From JBPCRW01 sp050996405 (lineage in GTDB: Bacteria; Acidobacteriota; Blastocatellia; Pyrinomonadales; Pyrinomonadaceae), in assembly GCA_050996405.1 (NCBI GenBank), contig JBPCRW010000142.1, positions 1 to 14,674 of the forward strand: a stretch of 14,674 bases of DNA, given 5' to 3'. Positions 1-7,437 of this stretch are shown here, one piece after another. The notes below the pieces were generated by a model that saw only the letters and a program-made list of their open reading frames with translations, did no database searches and was not told where the DNA came from. The first letter of the stretch is position 1. Each line of letters begins with the position of its first letter. Position numbers and translations under genes: made by a program.

Positions 1-43
1 TTTCTTCCGGCACAGACGGAATAGTTTGCGGACGAAGAGACAT
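1..43 (-). CDS. Transposase N-terminus, IS1182-like (cut by window edge)
   Basis: Reading leftward, an ATG at 41-43 opens a frame starting MSLRPQTIPSVPEE that continues past the left edge. A strong SD (AAGGAGG on the minus strand, 53-59) lies 9 bases upstream, so this start is well supported. From memory, this N-terminus resembles IS1182-family DDE transposases, which often begin MSLxPQxIPPVPEET. Only 14 residues are visible, no catalytic residue can be checked, and the family call rests on this signature alone. If correct, the right-hand end of an insertion sequence lies somewhere in 60-200; I could not define its terminal inverted repeat because the other end is outside the window. Confidence 0.6.
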   Translation of the reverse strand, partial: MSLRPQTIPSVPEE

Positions 44-52
44 CTCAATAAT

Positions 53-107
53 CCTCCTTAAAATACTGGTTTGAGGAAATATTATACCTGTCTTAAAGCT
101 GTCGCAA
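53..107 (-). promoter_or_regulatory. Promoter and SD of the leftward transposase-like gene
   Basis: On the minus strand there is a consensus -10 box TATAAT at 81-86, with a weak -35 (TTGCGA, 102-107) at a short 15-base spacing. A consensus SD AAGGAGG lies at 53-59. The -10 and SD match consensus; the -35 is poor. Confidence 0.45.
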
Positions 108-411
108 TGAATTCGCCAGCAGTATCATTTTTGCGGAAGAACCTTCTATTAGACCACTTCACTCATTTCATCAATTTACGATTTGGGCTATTCCAACGAG
201 AATCTTGCGCGAGGAATCGTCAACATGGTTTTTAGCAGTCTCTCCTGACAGTTGCCGTCGCCGTAAAGGCGCGGCTCTTGCTATTGAACAAATTGACCTC
301 ATCGAACTTAATCCCTCAACCAAAAAACTCGGCACGTTCGGACTGGTCGAGCCGCCGTTGGCGGACTTGAGAAGCGGACGGAAAGCCGCTGAATTATTCA
401 AAAATAAATGA
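97..411 (+). pseudogene. Possible remnant of a disrupted gene next to the insertion sequence
   Basis: A rightward frame is open from 97 (just after a TAA at 94-96) to a TGA at 409-411. The only usable start is TTG at 205, which would give 68 residues and has no SD. The C-terminal part (ending LRSGRKAAELFKNK) reads like ordinary soluble protein, while the N-terminal part does not. No family was recognised. The position, between a probable transposase gene and the 3' end of a convergent gene, fits the 3' stub of a gene broken by insertion. It could equally be chance open sequence. Apart from this frame and the transposase promoter, I see nothing in 44-421: no tRNA, no clear terminator. Confidence 0.25.
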
Positions 412-421
412 AAACTAAAAT

Positions 422-1630
422 CTACAAATTTGTTCTCATCTGTTTGCCGTCGGCAATTTTATCAATTCCTTCAATAATTTTTGCGAAGGCTAAAACAACG
501 TCCTTGATTTCCTCCGGTCGTGAAAGCATTATTTCGTGCGAGAGCCAAAAAGTGTCGGAACACATTTTTTCAGCTTCAGGACAATTTTTGACGATGTGCT
601 GATAATCATTAAACACCGGATTCTTATAAAGCGGGTGCGGATAACCCGCCGAGCAAGGTATGCCTTCAGCCGTCAACGCCTCGACGAATTTATTTTTAGT
701 TAAATTCGGAAATCGTTTGAGGTCGAGACGAATCAGATAGAGATAAAAACTATGGCGCGTTACGCGCTCGTCAATCGTGGGAAGCGAAATTAAATCCATT
801 CCGGCTAGCTGTTCGTTCAAAAAACGCGCGTTTTTCGCCCGTGTTTCGAGTTGTTCCGGCAGCCGCGCAAACTGCGTCAGCAAAATCGCCGCCTGCCAGC
901 CGGTTAGACGATAGTTCGTTCCGAGCCGGAAATGCTCATACCACGCGCCGCCCGTTTTCCGCCCCTGATTGCAAATCGAACGAGCGATTTCCGCCAATTC
1001 TTCATTGTTCGTCGTTAAAAATCCCCCCTCGCCCGCCGTCAGATTTTTTGAAGCCTGAAAGCTGAACGAGCCGAAATCGCCGAAACTGCCGACGCTTTTT
1101 CCTTTCCACGTCGCGCCGTGCGCGTGCGCGCAGTCTTCTATCACAACCAAATTATGACGCTCGGCAATATCCATCAGCGCGTCCATATCGGCGGGCTGTC
1201 CGGCAAAATGAACGGGAATAATCGCCCGCGTGCGTTCGGTGACTGCTTCGCTGACCCGCGCCGGATTTAAGTTGCATGTTGCGCCGTCAATGTCTGCAAA
1301 AACGGGCGTTGCGCCGACGCGCAAAACCGCCGTCGCGGTGGCGATAAAACTGATCGGCGGAACGATTACTTCGTCGCCCGCGCCGATGCCTGCCGCCGCC
1401 AGCGCGGTTTCCAGCGTGACCGTCCCGTTTGCCGCCGCGATGCCGAAACGCGCTTCTTGAAAATCCGCGAAGGCGCGTTCAAATTCCGCCACTTTCGGAT
1501 GATAGCCGCCCCAGATGCCGCTTTCCAAAACTTCTTTGAGCGCGACAAGCTCTCGCTCGTCATAAACGGGAAATCGCGCAAACGGGTTTTGCCTGACGGG
1601 TTCGCCGCCTAAAATCGCTAATTTTTCCAT
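422..1630 (-). CDS. DegT/DnrJ/EryC1/StrS-family PLP aminotransferase
   Basis: A 402-residue protein of normal family length. These enzymes move an amino group, usually from glutamate or glutamine, onto a keto-sugar or inosose using pyridoxal phosphate. Visible family features are the MEKLAILGGEPVR start, the cofactor-phosphate region around G69-T70, the aspartate in EDCAHAHG (D166), the Schiff-base lysine in SFQASKNLTAGEGG (K195), and LGTNYRLTGWQAA at 236-249. The residue two after the Ser-Phe is Gln where many nucleotide-sugar aminotransferases have His. From memory, Gln there is seen in inosose aminotransferases of the StsC type, so a cyclitol or free keto-sugar substrate is plausible but unproven. 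No signal peptide: cytoplasmic. The SD is weak (GAGAAA a few bases before ATG). It is divergent from the RpiR regulator across a 206-base spacer, so it may share its control. Confidence 0.9.
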   Translation of the reverse strand: MEKLAILGGEPVRQNPFARFPVYDERELVALKEVLESGIWGGYHPKVAEFERAFADFQEARFGIAAANGTVTLETALAAAGIGAGDEVIVPPISFIATATAVLRVGATPVFADIDGATCNLNPARVSEAVTERTRAIIPVHFAGQPADMDALMDIAERHNLVVIEDCAHAHGATWKGKSVGSFGDFGSFSFQASKNLTAGEGGFLTTNNEELAEIARSICNQGRKTGGAWYEHFRLGTNYRLTGWQAAILLTQFARLPEQLETRAKNARFLNEQLAGMDLISLPTIDERVTRHSFYLYLIRLDLKRFPNLTKNKFVEALTAEGIPCSAGYPHPLYKNPVFNDYQHIVKNCPEAEKMCSDTFWLSHEIMLSRPEEIKDVVLAFAKIIEGIDKIADGKQMRTNL

Positions 1631-1700
1631 AATTTTCTCAATTTTCTCTCTCTAATTGTTTAACCGCAAAATTGTCGAAAAGTTTTTGTTGAAAATAAAC

Positions 1701-1729
1701 TTGACAAGAATCTGGTTTTGAAGTAATGT
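1701..1729 (+). promoter_or_regulatory. Sigma-70 promoter of the RpiR-type regulator gene
   Basis: A perfect -35 TTGACA (1701-1706) is followed after exactly 17 bases by TAATGT (1724-1729), close to the -10 consensus. The predicted transcript start is near 1736, giving a leader of about 100 bases before the ATG at 1837. It lies in the divergent spacer with the aminotransferase gene. No comparably good promoter was found facing the other way. Confidence 0.65.
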
Positions 1730-1749
1730 TCCACCATTATTTCAATTTT

Positions 1750-1761
1750 TGTAGTTATACA
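1750..1761 (+). promoter_or_regulatory. Small palindrome, possible RpiR-family operator
   Basis: TGTA-GTTA-TACA is a perfect 4-4-4 inverted repeat just downstream of the predicted start of transcription. Some RpiR-family regulators such as HexR bind TGTA...TACA-type palindromes, so this is a candidate autoregulatory site. It is short enough to occur by chance. Confidence 0.3.
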
Positions 1762-1788
1762 CCATAAAAAGCAGATTTTCAATTCAAC

Positions 1789-1825
1789 CCTTTGTAAGTC
1801 AGAATGTAAAAACATTTTACAAAGG
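1789..1825 (+). promoter_or_regulatory. Nested inverted repeat over the regulator's SD
   Basis: CCTTTGTAA (1789-1797) pairs perfectly with TTACAAAGG (1817-1825). Inside it AATGT (1803-1807) pairs with ACATT (1812-1816) around an AAAA loop, leaving a 5-base bulge (1798-1802). The same stretch holds the DNA palindrome TGTAAAA-ACA-TTTTACA (1805-1821). The right arm overlaps the SD AAAGGAG (1821-1827) of the gene starting at 1837. It could be an operator for the regulator itself, or an RNA hairpin that masks the ribosome binding site. There is no T-run after it, so it is not an ordinary terminator. Confidence 0.55.
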
Positions 1826-1836
1826 AGAATTTAGAA

Positions 1837-2712
1837 ATGAAAACAAAATACAGACAATTTGCGCCGCCGCAAGCGGGATGCCTGATTCGGATTAAAAGCG
1901 CGATGGAAAGCTTCAAGCCTGCGGAACGCGCGGTGGCTAAATACGCGCTGGAGAATCCCGAACAGGTAATGCAGATGTCCATTTCGGAAGCCTCGCAGAA
2001 TATAGGCGTTGGCGAATCCACGATTATCAGATTTTGCCGTGTGCTGGGCTACAAAGGTTATCAGGATTTTAAATTGCGTATCGCGCAGGATTTGGTCGAG
2101 CCGGTTCATTATATTCACGAAAACGTCAATTTCGACGACAGCCCGAAGGATTTAGCTAAAAAAGTTTTTCAGACCAATCTGAAAGCGGTCGAAGACACGA
2201 TGAAAGTTCTAGACCCGGAGGTAGTCGAGGTGGCGGCTAAAATTTTAGCCGAATCGAGACGGGTTGATATTTACGGAGTCGGTTATTCGTCATTCACGGC
2301 GCAAGACGCGAAATTGAAATTTGCCAGATTGGGATTGACGGTTGACGCTTTCGGCGACGCGCATCTGCAAGCGATGGCGGCGGTGTCGCTCAAGAAAGGC
2401 GACGTGGCAATCGGCATTTCGCATTCCGGTTCGACCAAAGATGTAGTTGACGCGCTGACCGCCGCGCATAAAGCCGGAGCAACGACGATTGCGATGACGA
2501 ATTTCAGCCCGTCGCCGATAACCAGAGCCGCCGACATTGTTTTGCTGACAGCCGCGCCCGAATCGGCGTTCGGCGGCGAAGTTTTAACTTCGCGCATCGC
2601 GCAATTGTGCGTCGTGGACGTTTTGTCGGTAACGGTTGCCATTACGCTCGGAGAAAAATGTCTGACGCTGATCGAAAAGACTTCGGAAGCCGTCAAGAAA
2701 AAACGCTATTGA
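1837..2712 (+). CDS. RpiR/MurR-family transcriptional regulator with SIS domain
   Basis: A 291-residue protein with the two-domain plan of RpiR-type regulators. The N-terminal DNA-binding domain covers about residues 14-90, with the helix-turn-helix at about 51-79 (ISEASQNIGVGESTIIRFCR, then VLGYKGYQDFK). The C-terminal SIS sugar-isomerase fold (about 120-265) contains IYGVGYSS (145-152) and the phosphosugar-binding GISHSGSTKD (193-202). Such proteins sense a phosphorylated sugar and control its catabolic genes. The SD AAAGGAG (1821-1827) sits 9 bases before the ATG, confirming the start. The gene heads the rightward cluster and is divergent from the aminotransferase, which suggests it regulates both. 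The ligand cannot be told from the sequence. No convincing terminator follows. Confidence 0.93.
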   Translation: MKTKYRQFAPPQAGCLIRIKSAMESFKPAERAVAKYALENPEQVMQMSISEASQNIGVGESTIIRFCRVLGYKGYQDFKLRIAQDLVEPVHYIHENVNFDDSPKDLAKKVFQTNLKAVEDTMKVLDPEVVEVAAKILAESRRVDIYGVGYSSFTAQDAKLKFARLGLTVDAFGDAHLQAMAAVSLKKGDVAIGISHSGSTKDVVDALTAAHKAGATTIAMTNFSPSPITRAADIVLLTAAPESAFGGEVLTSRIAQLCVVDVLSVTVAITLGEKCLTLIEKTSEAVKKKRY

Positions 2713-2835
2713 AACTGCCGCCTGCCGGATGATTTGGAAGTTTCGGCAAGAGAATCAGAAGCGAGATAGTTTCTAAAGTTTGACAATAAATAAAGCGTTT
2801 TCAGCAGAAATTTCTATTGAAAATTACAAAGAATC

Positions 2836-2846
2836 ATTGGAGGTTA
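2836..2846 (+). promoter_or_regulatory. SD of the receptor gene; decides the start
   Basis: TGGAGG at 2838-2843 lies 6 bases before ATG 2850. An in-frame TTG at 2817 would give a longer protein, but it lies upstream of this SD and would place unrelated residues before the signal peptide. The block ATTGGAGGTTA is repeated exactly before the next gene (6482-6492). Confidence 0.75.
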
Positions 2847-2849
2847 GTA

Positions 2850-5800
2850 ATGAGATACAGTCATTTAGGAACATTTAATTTCGTTTTAGCGATTTTTTTG
2901 CTGTTGTCGTCCGTCGCCTTCGGGCAGACGGAGAAGGGCTCGATAGTCGGGACCGTGGTTGATGAAAGCGGCAGTGCCATTGCAAACGCGACCGTTATCG
3001 TTACTAATCTCGGCAACAAAACAAGTCAAACCTTCACGACCAACGACGACGGAATTTACAACGTGCCGTTTGTGACTCCGGGAAACTACGAGGTGTCGGC
3101 GAGCGCGACGGGCTTTTCCAAAACCGTCGTCAACGGCGTGGTCGTTAACGTCGGCTCGCGCGGGAGCGTCAACATCACGTTAAAAGTCGGAGCGGTTTCC
3201 GAAACCGTTCAAGTGACGGACCAAGCACCCCTGCTTCAGACGGAGAACGCTAACGTCGGACAAGTTATCACCAATCAGCAATTAACCGATCTGCCTTCAG
3301 CCAGCCGCAATGTTTATAGTTTTTTGTCGCTGGATTCGACGGTCAACGGGCAAGGCGTTAATTCGAGCAACGCCGAAGCCTTTCGTTTAGAAAGCGGCGG
3401 CACGATGTCAATCGGCGGCGGACGACCTTCGTCCATCACTTTCAAGGTTGACGGGCAGGCGAATAACGATCCGACTTTCGGCACGCCGACGATTACTCCG
3501 TCTTTGGAAACCGTAAAAGAATTTCAGCTTCAAAACAATGCTTATTCAGCCGAGTTTGAAGGATTTTCGCAGGTCAACGTGGCGACGAAAAGCGGGACCA
3601 GCCGCTTTCACGGCTCGCTTTTTGAATTTCTCCAAAACGATTTTTTACAGCCGCGCGACCCGCGAACGTCAATCGGCGCGGACGGAAAACACGGCAAAAG
3701 CAAATTGCGCTACAACCAGTTCGGCGGCAGCGTCGGCGGTCCGCTCTGGACACCGAATTTCGGCGAAGGCGGTCCGGCTTTTCTCAAAAACAAAACGTTC
3801 TTTTTCTTCAGCTATGAAGGCTTGAGAAACAACGGGCGCGGATTAAATTTCACCAGAGTTTTGACGCAAGCCGAGCGCACCGGCGATTTTTCGTCCAATT
3901 TAGGCGGCTGCATTACGGCAGGCGGAAACACCGTGCCGCAGCTTAACCCGAACGGCACGCCTTCGGGCAACTGCGTCCGCGCCGGGCAGATTTTTGATCC
4001 GGCGACGACGGTTGCCAATCCACTTTTTAATTCGGCTCAGCCGCAAACCGCATTCAACCCGCAATACATCCGGCAGCCTTTTGCAAATAACCAGATTCCG
4101 GCTAACCGGCTTGACCCGAGAGCGTCGGCATTTATTAACCTCATTCAGCCGCTGCCGAATTTTACTTCGACTTCAGATTTGAATTACGCGGGACCGGCGG
4201 GCAATAACTTTCTGAACAATCAATATTCAATCCGCATTGACCATAAAATTTCGGACAGCGATTCCATTTACGGAAGATACACCCGGCAAAACAACCGGCG
4301 CGATTCGGAAGGCGTTCTGCCGTATCAAGCCGTTGATCTTAAGGGAAAGGGACGAGTTTTCAATTCATCCTGGACGCATATTTTTGGGGCTGCGCTGGTC
4401 AATGAATTCCGCTTTAGCTATTTGCACGGAGAAAGCGGTCAAAGCGTTACGGAAATAAACCCGGGACAGTTCGGAGTGAGCAACACCGGTCTGAATACAA
4501 TTCCCGGTCTTTTCCTGACAGCCGGCGGAACGCTGACTTATGGCGGTTTTACCGCCTCGGTGCTTGAAACGACTCAAAACACTTATCAATTTTCCGATAA
4601 TGTTTCCTTTACGCGCGGCGTTCACAGCTTTAGAGCCGGATTTCAGATAGACTCTAACCGCTTTCAAAATATAGACCGCGGCGGCTCAAACGGACGGCTT
4701 GATTTTACGGGGCTTTTCAGCGTCGGCAACAGCAGTCTGGGCGCAAATGCTTCGCGCCCGAATTCAATCGCGGATTTCCTGCTCGGCAATGCCGGTAACC
4801 AAACACTGAGCGTGTCTAATCCGGCTCGGATCAGAAACGTGCCCTGGGCTGTGTATTTTCAAGACGATTGGAAGGTAAACTCTCGACTGACAATCAATTT
4901 AGGTCTGCGCTATGAGCTTCATCAGCCGTGGAGCGACGAGCGGCTCGGCGGCAGAGTGGTTGACCTGAACGGCGACGGGACGCTTTTAGTCCGCGACCCG
5001 GAAGTTGCCCACCTTGCAAACGATCCGCGCGTGATATGCTGCACCGGTCCGCAGGTTGTCAAAACAGACCGCAACGATTTCGGTCCGCGCATAGGTTTTG
5101 CCTATCGTCCGTTTAAGGGCGATAACACGGTTATCCGCGCGGGTTACGGAATTTTCTACACCAGCACCAATCAATTTTATCACTGGCTGTATTACGCGCC
5201 GCTTCGCAACGATGCGGGCAGTTTTACCGCAAATGCGGCGAGTTTTCTAAACCCGGCGGCGACATTAAGCAATCCGTTTCCGAGCAGCCAATTTACGCCG
5301 CCCGGCAGCAGCGGAATATTTATCGGCGTTCCGTCGGGCATTAATCCGTCGGCTTTAGGCAACCAATACGGATCAGTGATTTCGATTTCCGCGCTGGGTC
5401 CATATGATACGCCGCAAACACAGCAATGGAGCGTCGGCGTTGAGCGGGAAATTATGAAAAATATGGTTTTGGATGTCAGCTACAAAGGCTCGAAAACCAA
5501 AAATCTGCCCGTCCAGTGGTTTTTTAACCAGCCGACCTTTAGCTCAACGCCGGCTGATTACCAGAGTTTAGACCCGGCGGCAAATCCTTATTTGAGAAGA
5601 CCGTATCACAATTTCACAATCGGCTCGAATATTGTGGCGAACGTGCTTAAAGCGCAATACAACGCTTTAACCATAAAGATTGACAAGCGTTTTTCAAACG
5701 GTTACGGCTTCCTTTCGACTTATACCTGGTCGAAATCTATGGATCAAGGCGCGGAAACCGGCTCGCTCGGTCAAAACCACGCTTTTCTGCCGAACAATCG

Positions 5801-6440
5801 TGATTTCAATGCCGGTTGGGGCGTTTCTCTACTCGACATTCCGCATCGCTGGGTGACGAGCGGAACTGTTGAATTGCCGTTCGGCAAAGGCAAATGGTTT
5901 TTGGACCGGGGCGGAATCGTCAACGCGCTGGTTGGCGGCTGGCGTTTGTCCGGCATCTTTACGCTCCAATCTGGTCAGCCGTTTTCGCCGTATCTGCTGA
6001 CCGCCGCCGGACATACAAACACGGGCGTTTCGGTAGTTGAACGTGGCAATTTCGGCAATACTACACCATATACGGACGCGGAATGGAAGGCAGCGGTGGC
6101 GGCTTGGGAAAACGGAGCGCAGCTTTACATCATCAGACCGGACGCGATTGATTTGAATTATACCGGAATCGGAAACATTCCGCGCAACGCCTTTCGCTAT
6201 CTCTATACGCGCAGGCTCGACCTTTCTCTGTCAAAGGTTACGCGCTTTAGCGAAACCAAGAGTCTCGAACTGCGGGCAGATATGTTTAACGTAACGGAGG
6301 ACATACTGCACAATCCCCTCTTTCACACGGCGGTCGTTGGCGCGAACGCCCTAACGAATCCGTTGAGAGGAAGCATTTATCCGAAGAATCTGTACTTCTT
6401 CCCGCACACGATTCAACTGGGAGTGAGGTTCACGTTTTAA
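2850..6440 (+). CDS. Oar-like TonB-dependent outer-membrane receptor
   Basis: A 1,196-residue protein. It has a signal peptide (hydrophobic run at about 10-22, likely cleavage AFG|Q at 25/26), then a carboxypeptidase-regulatory-like beta-sandwich (about 28-112: GSIVGTVVDESGSAIANATV ... YNVPFVTPGNYEVSASATGF). A plug domain follows (about 115-235, with the LPSASRNVYSFL region), then a long beta-barrel that ends in Phe as outer-membrane barrels do (IQLGVRFTF). Phrases such as KNKTFFFFSYEGLRN and QLQNNAYSAEFEGFSQ are typical of the large receptor families of Acidobacteria. It should move a bulky ligand, probably an oligosaccharide, across the outer membrane with energy from TonB-ExbBD. No SusD-type partner is present. 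Context, just after an RpiR regulator and before catabolic genes, suggests it is the uptake port of this locus. A TTGACA at 2780-2785 lacks a clear -10, so its promoter is uncertain. Confidence 0.93.
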   Translation: MRYSHLGTFNFVLAIFLLLSSVAFGQTEKGSIVGTVVDESGSAIANATVIVTNLGNKTSQTFTTNDDGIYNVPFVTPGNYEVSASATGFSKTVVNGVVVNVGSRGSVNITLKVGAVSETVQVTDQAPLLQTENANVGQVITNQQLTDLPSASRNVYSFLSLDSTVNGQGVNSSNAEAFRLESGGTMSIGGGRPSSITFKVDGQANNDPTFGTPTITPSLETVKEFQLQNNAYSAEFEGFSQVNVATKSGTSRFHGSLFEFLQNDFLQPRDPRTSIGADGKHGKSKLRYNQFGGSVGGPLWTPNFGEGGPAFLKNKTFFFFSYEGLRNNGRGLNFTRVLTQAERTGDFSSNLGGCITAGGNTVPQLNPNGTPSGNCVRAGQIFDPATTVANPLFNSAQPQTAFNPQYIRQPFANNQIPANRLDPRASAFINLIQPLPNFTSTSDLNYAGPAGNNFLNNQYSIRIDHKISDSDSIYGRYTRQNNRRDSEGVLPYQAVDLKGKGRVFNSSWTHIFGAALVNEFRFSYLHGESGQSVTEINPGQFGVSNTGLNTIPGLFLTAGGTLTYGGFTASVLETTQNTYQFSDNVSFTRGVHSFRAGFQIDSNRFQNIDRGGSNGRLDFTGLFSVGNSSLGANASRPNSIADFLLGNAGNQTLSVSNPARIRNVPWAVYFQDDWKVNSRLTINLGLRYELHQPWSDERLGGRVVDLNGDGTLLVRDPEVAHLANDPRVICCTGPQVVKTDRNDFGPRIGFAYRPFKGDNTVIRAGYGIFYTSTNQFYHWLYYAPLRNDAGSFTANAASFLNPAATLSNPFPSSQFTPPGSSGIFIGVPSGINPSALGNQYGSVISISALGPYDTPQTQQWSVGVEREIMKNMVLDVSYKGSKTKNLPVQWFFNQPTFSSTPADYQSLDPAANPYLRRPYHNFTIGSNIVANVLKAQYNALTIKIDKRFSNGYGFLSTYTWSKSMDQGAETGSLGQNHAFLPNNRDFNAGWGVSLLDIPHRWVTSGTVELPFGKGKWFLDRGGIVNALVGGWRLSGIFTLQSGQPFSPYLLTAAGHTNTGVSVVERGNFGNTTPYTDAEWKAAVAAWENGAQLYIIRPDAIDLNYTGIGNIPRNAFRYLYTRRLDLSLSKVTRFSETKSLELRADMFNVTEDILHNPLFHTAVVGANALTNPLRGSIYPKNLYFFPHTIQLGVRFTF

Positions 6441-6481
6441 TTGAGGACCGTCGCCCAAAAATTACAAAATTTAATTCATTA

Positions 6482-6492
6482 ATTGGAGGTTA
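6482..6492 (+). promoter_or_regulatory. SD of the cysteine-rich protein gene; decides the start
   Basis: TTGGAGG (6483-6489) sits 8 bases before ATG 6498. The in-frame TTG at 6483 is part of this SD and so is not the start. The 11-base block ATTGGAGGTTA matches the receptor leader. Confidence 0.7.
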
Positions 6493-6497
6493 AGATA

Positions 6498-7319
6498 ATG
6501 AAAGGTACGAAAAGAAATATATTGGTGCTGTTATCAGTTTCAGTGGCTTTAATGTCGCTAAGTCTTGCAGGTAACTACCAAGATGTTAATGGTAAAGATA
6601 AAACAGAAGTCAAATTATCGAAAGGAGAATGGACGTTTGCTACCCATCCGTATGTTGGTCCGGGATTTAAGTTGCGCCCGGCAATCGTGAATGCTACTAC
6701 ATTCAATCCAACAGAAGGATTAAGAAGAGTAGTGTTAACGAACAATACGGAGAAACCGATAACTAGCGTAAAGCTTAGTTGGAGACTGTTTACCAAGCAA
6801 AAACCAAACGAAATATTGCAAAAAGGAGAATCAGCGTTTATTAAGTTTGATGAAAAACTCAAACCTGAAGAACAAAGAGCATTCAATTGTTCTATAAATT
6901 CATATAAAGAATTTTTAGAATCATTGCAAAAAGAAGGGAAACTAAAGGGAGACTTTAGACTTGATGTCGCCGTGAGCGAGATTCGATACGAGGACAATTC
7001 CAGTTGGAGAGGTGAGGAGATTACAAAAACCGAGTATGTTAAGAGTGATTCAATAAACTCTTCAGCGCACCTCAATAAGAAAGTGCAATTTGTTAAAGCG
7101 TCGAATCAAACCAAAATGACATCAGGGGGTAGTTGTAGCGCATCAGTTGATGGTTGTTATACTGAGTGTGTTTTTGCTGGCTTTATTAATGGTGATGGAT
7201 GTCCTATATATGAGTGTCAGCCCACAACTGAACCTTTTTTTTGTGTTGACACTACCCCTCCTGATCCGATTTGCCCTGGCTCAAGAGATTGTACAATGTG
7301 GCTTTGTCCAAATCCATAG
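6498..7319 (+). CDS. Secreted cysteine-rich protein of unknown function
   Basis: A 273-residue protein; no family recognised with confidence. An N-terminal signal peptide is visible (basic MKGTKRN, hydrophobic core 8-24, likely cleavage after SLA or SLAG). Residues about 40-180 look like an all-beta domain: SKGEWTFATHPYVGPGF, then RRVVLTNNTEKPITSVKLSW and DVAVSEIRYEDNSSW, a pattern like immunoglobulin-type modules. The tail (213-270) carries nine cysteines (213, 220, 224, 235, 240, 249, 259, 265, 270), with one more at 131. That suggests a disulfide-knotted module acting outside the cytoplasm. GCPIYEC (234-240) faintly recalls antistasin-like repeats, but this is weak. The gene is visibly richer in A/T than all its neighbours, hinting at transfer or different selection. 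It follows the receptor by 57 bases with no terminator and shares leader motifs with it, so the two are probably co-transcribed. Confidence 0.8.
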   Translation: MKGTKRNILVLLSVSVALMSLSLAGNYQDVNGKDKTEVKLSKGEWTFATHPYVGPGFKLRPAIVNATTFNPTEGLRRVVLTNNTEKPITSVKLSWRLFTKQKPNEILQKGESAFIKFDEKLKPEEQRAFNCSINSYKEFLESLQKEGKLKGDFRLDVAVSEIRYEDNSSWRGEEITKTEYVKSDSINSSAHLNKKVQFVKASNQTKMTSGGSCSASVDGCYTECVFAGFINGDGCPIYECQPTTEPFFCVDTTPPDPICPGSRDCTMWLCPNP

Positions 7320-7344
7320 GACAGTTAGTTTCTGGAGGTCACTT

Positions 7345-7375
7345 GCGAGTGGTGGAATGGTTGTTCGCCACTCGC
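7345..7375 (+). terminator. Strong hairpin without a T-run, possible terminator
   Basis: GCGAGTGGTGGA (7345-7356) pairs with TTCGCCACTCGC (7364-7375), 12 pairs including two G-T wobbles, with a 7-base loop. It sits just after the cysteine-rich protein gene. The bases that follow (CTTATCTGTAAAAAAT) lack the T-run of an intrinsic terminator. It may protect the 3' end of the upstream mRNA, attenuate read-through, or work with a termination factor. The stem is certain; the role is not. Confidence 0.45.
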
Positions 7376-7437
7376 CTTATCTGTAAAAAATAATTAAGAA
7401 GTTTCGCATCAGCATTTTTTCTAAAGGAGAATTGACC

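Noticed and set aside
2718..2756. TGCCG...CGGCA inverted repeat after the regulator gene
   Set aside because: Only 5 pairs with an 18-base loop and no T-run; not a credible terminator.
2780..2785. TTGACA as a promoter for the receptor gene
   Set aside because: At 16-18 bases downstream there is no -10-like sequence (AGCAGA region), so I do not list it as a promoter.
7147..7386. Rightward 79-codon hydrophobic open frame overlapping the end of the cysteine-rich protein gene
   Set aside because: Hydrophobicity comes from reading the T-rich cysteine codons in another frame; no SD, and the main frame is supported by signal peptide and SD.
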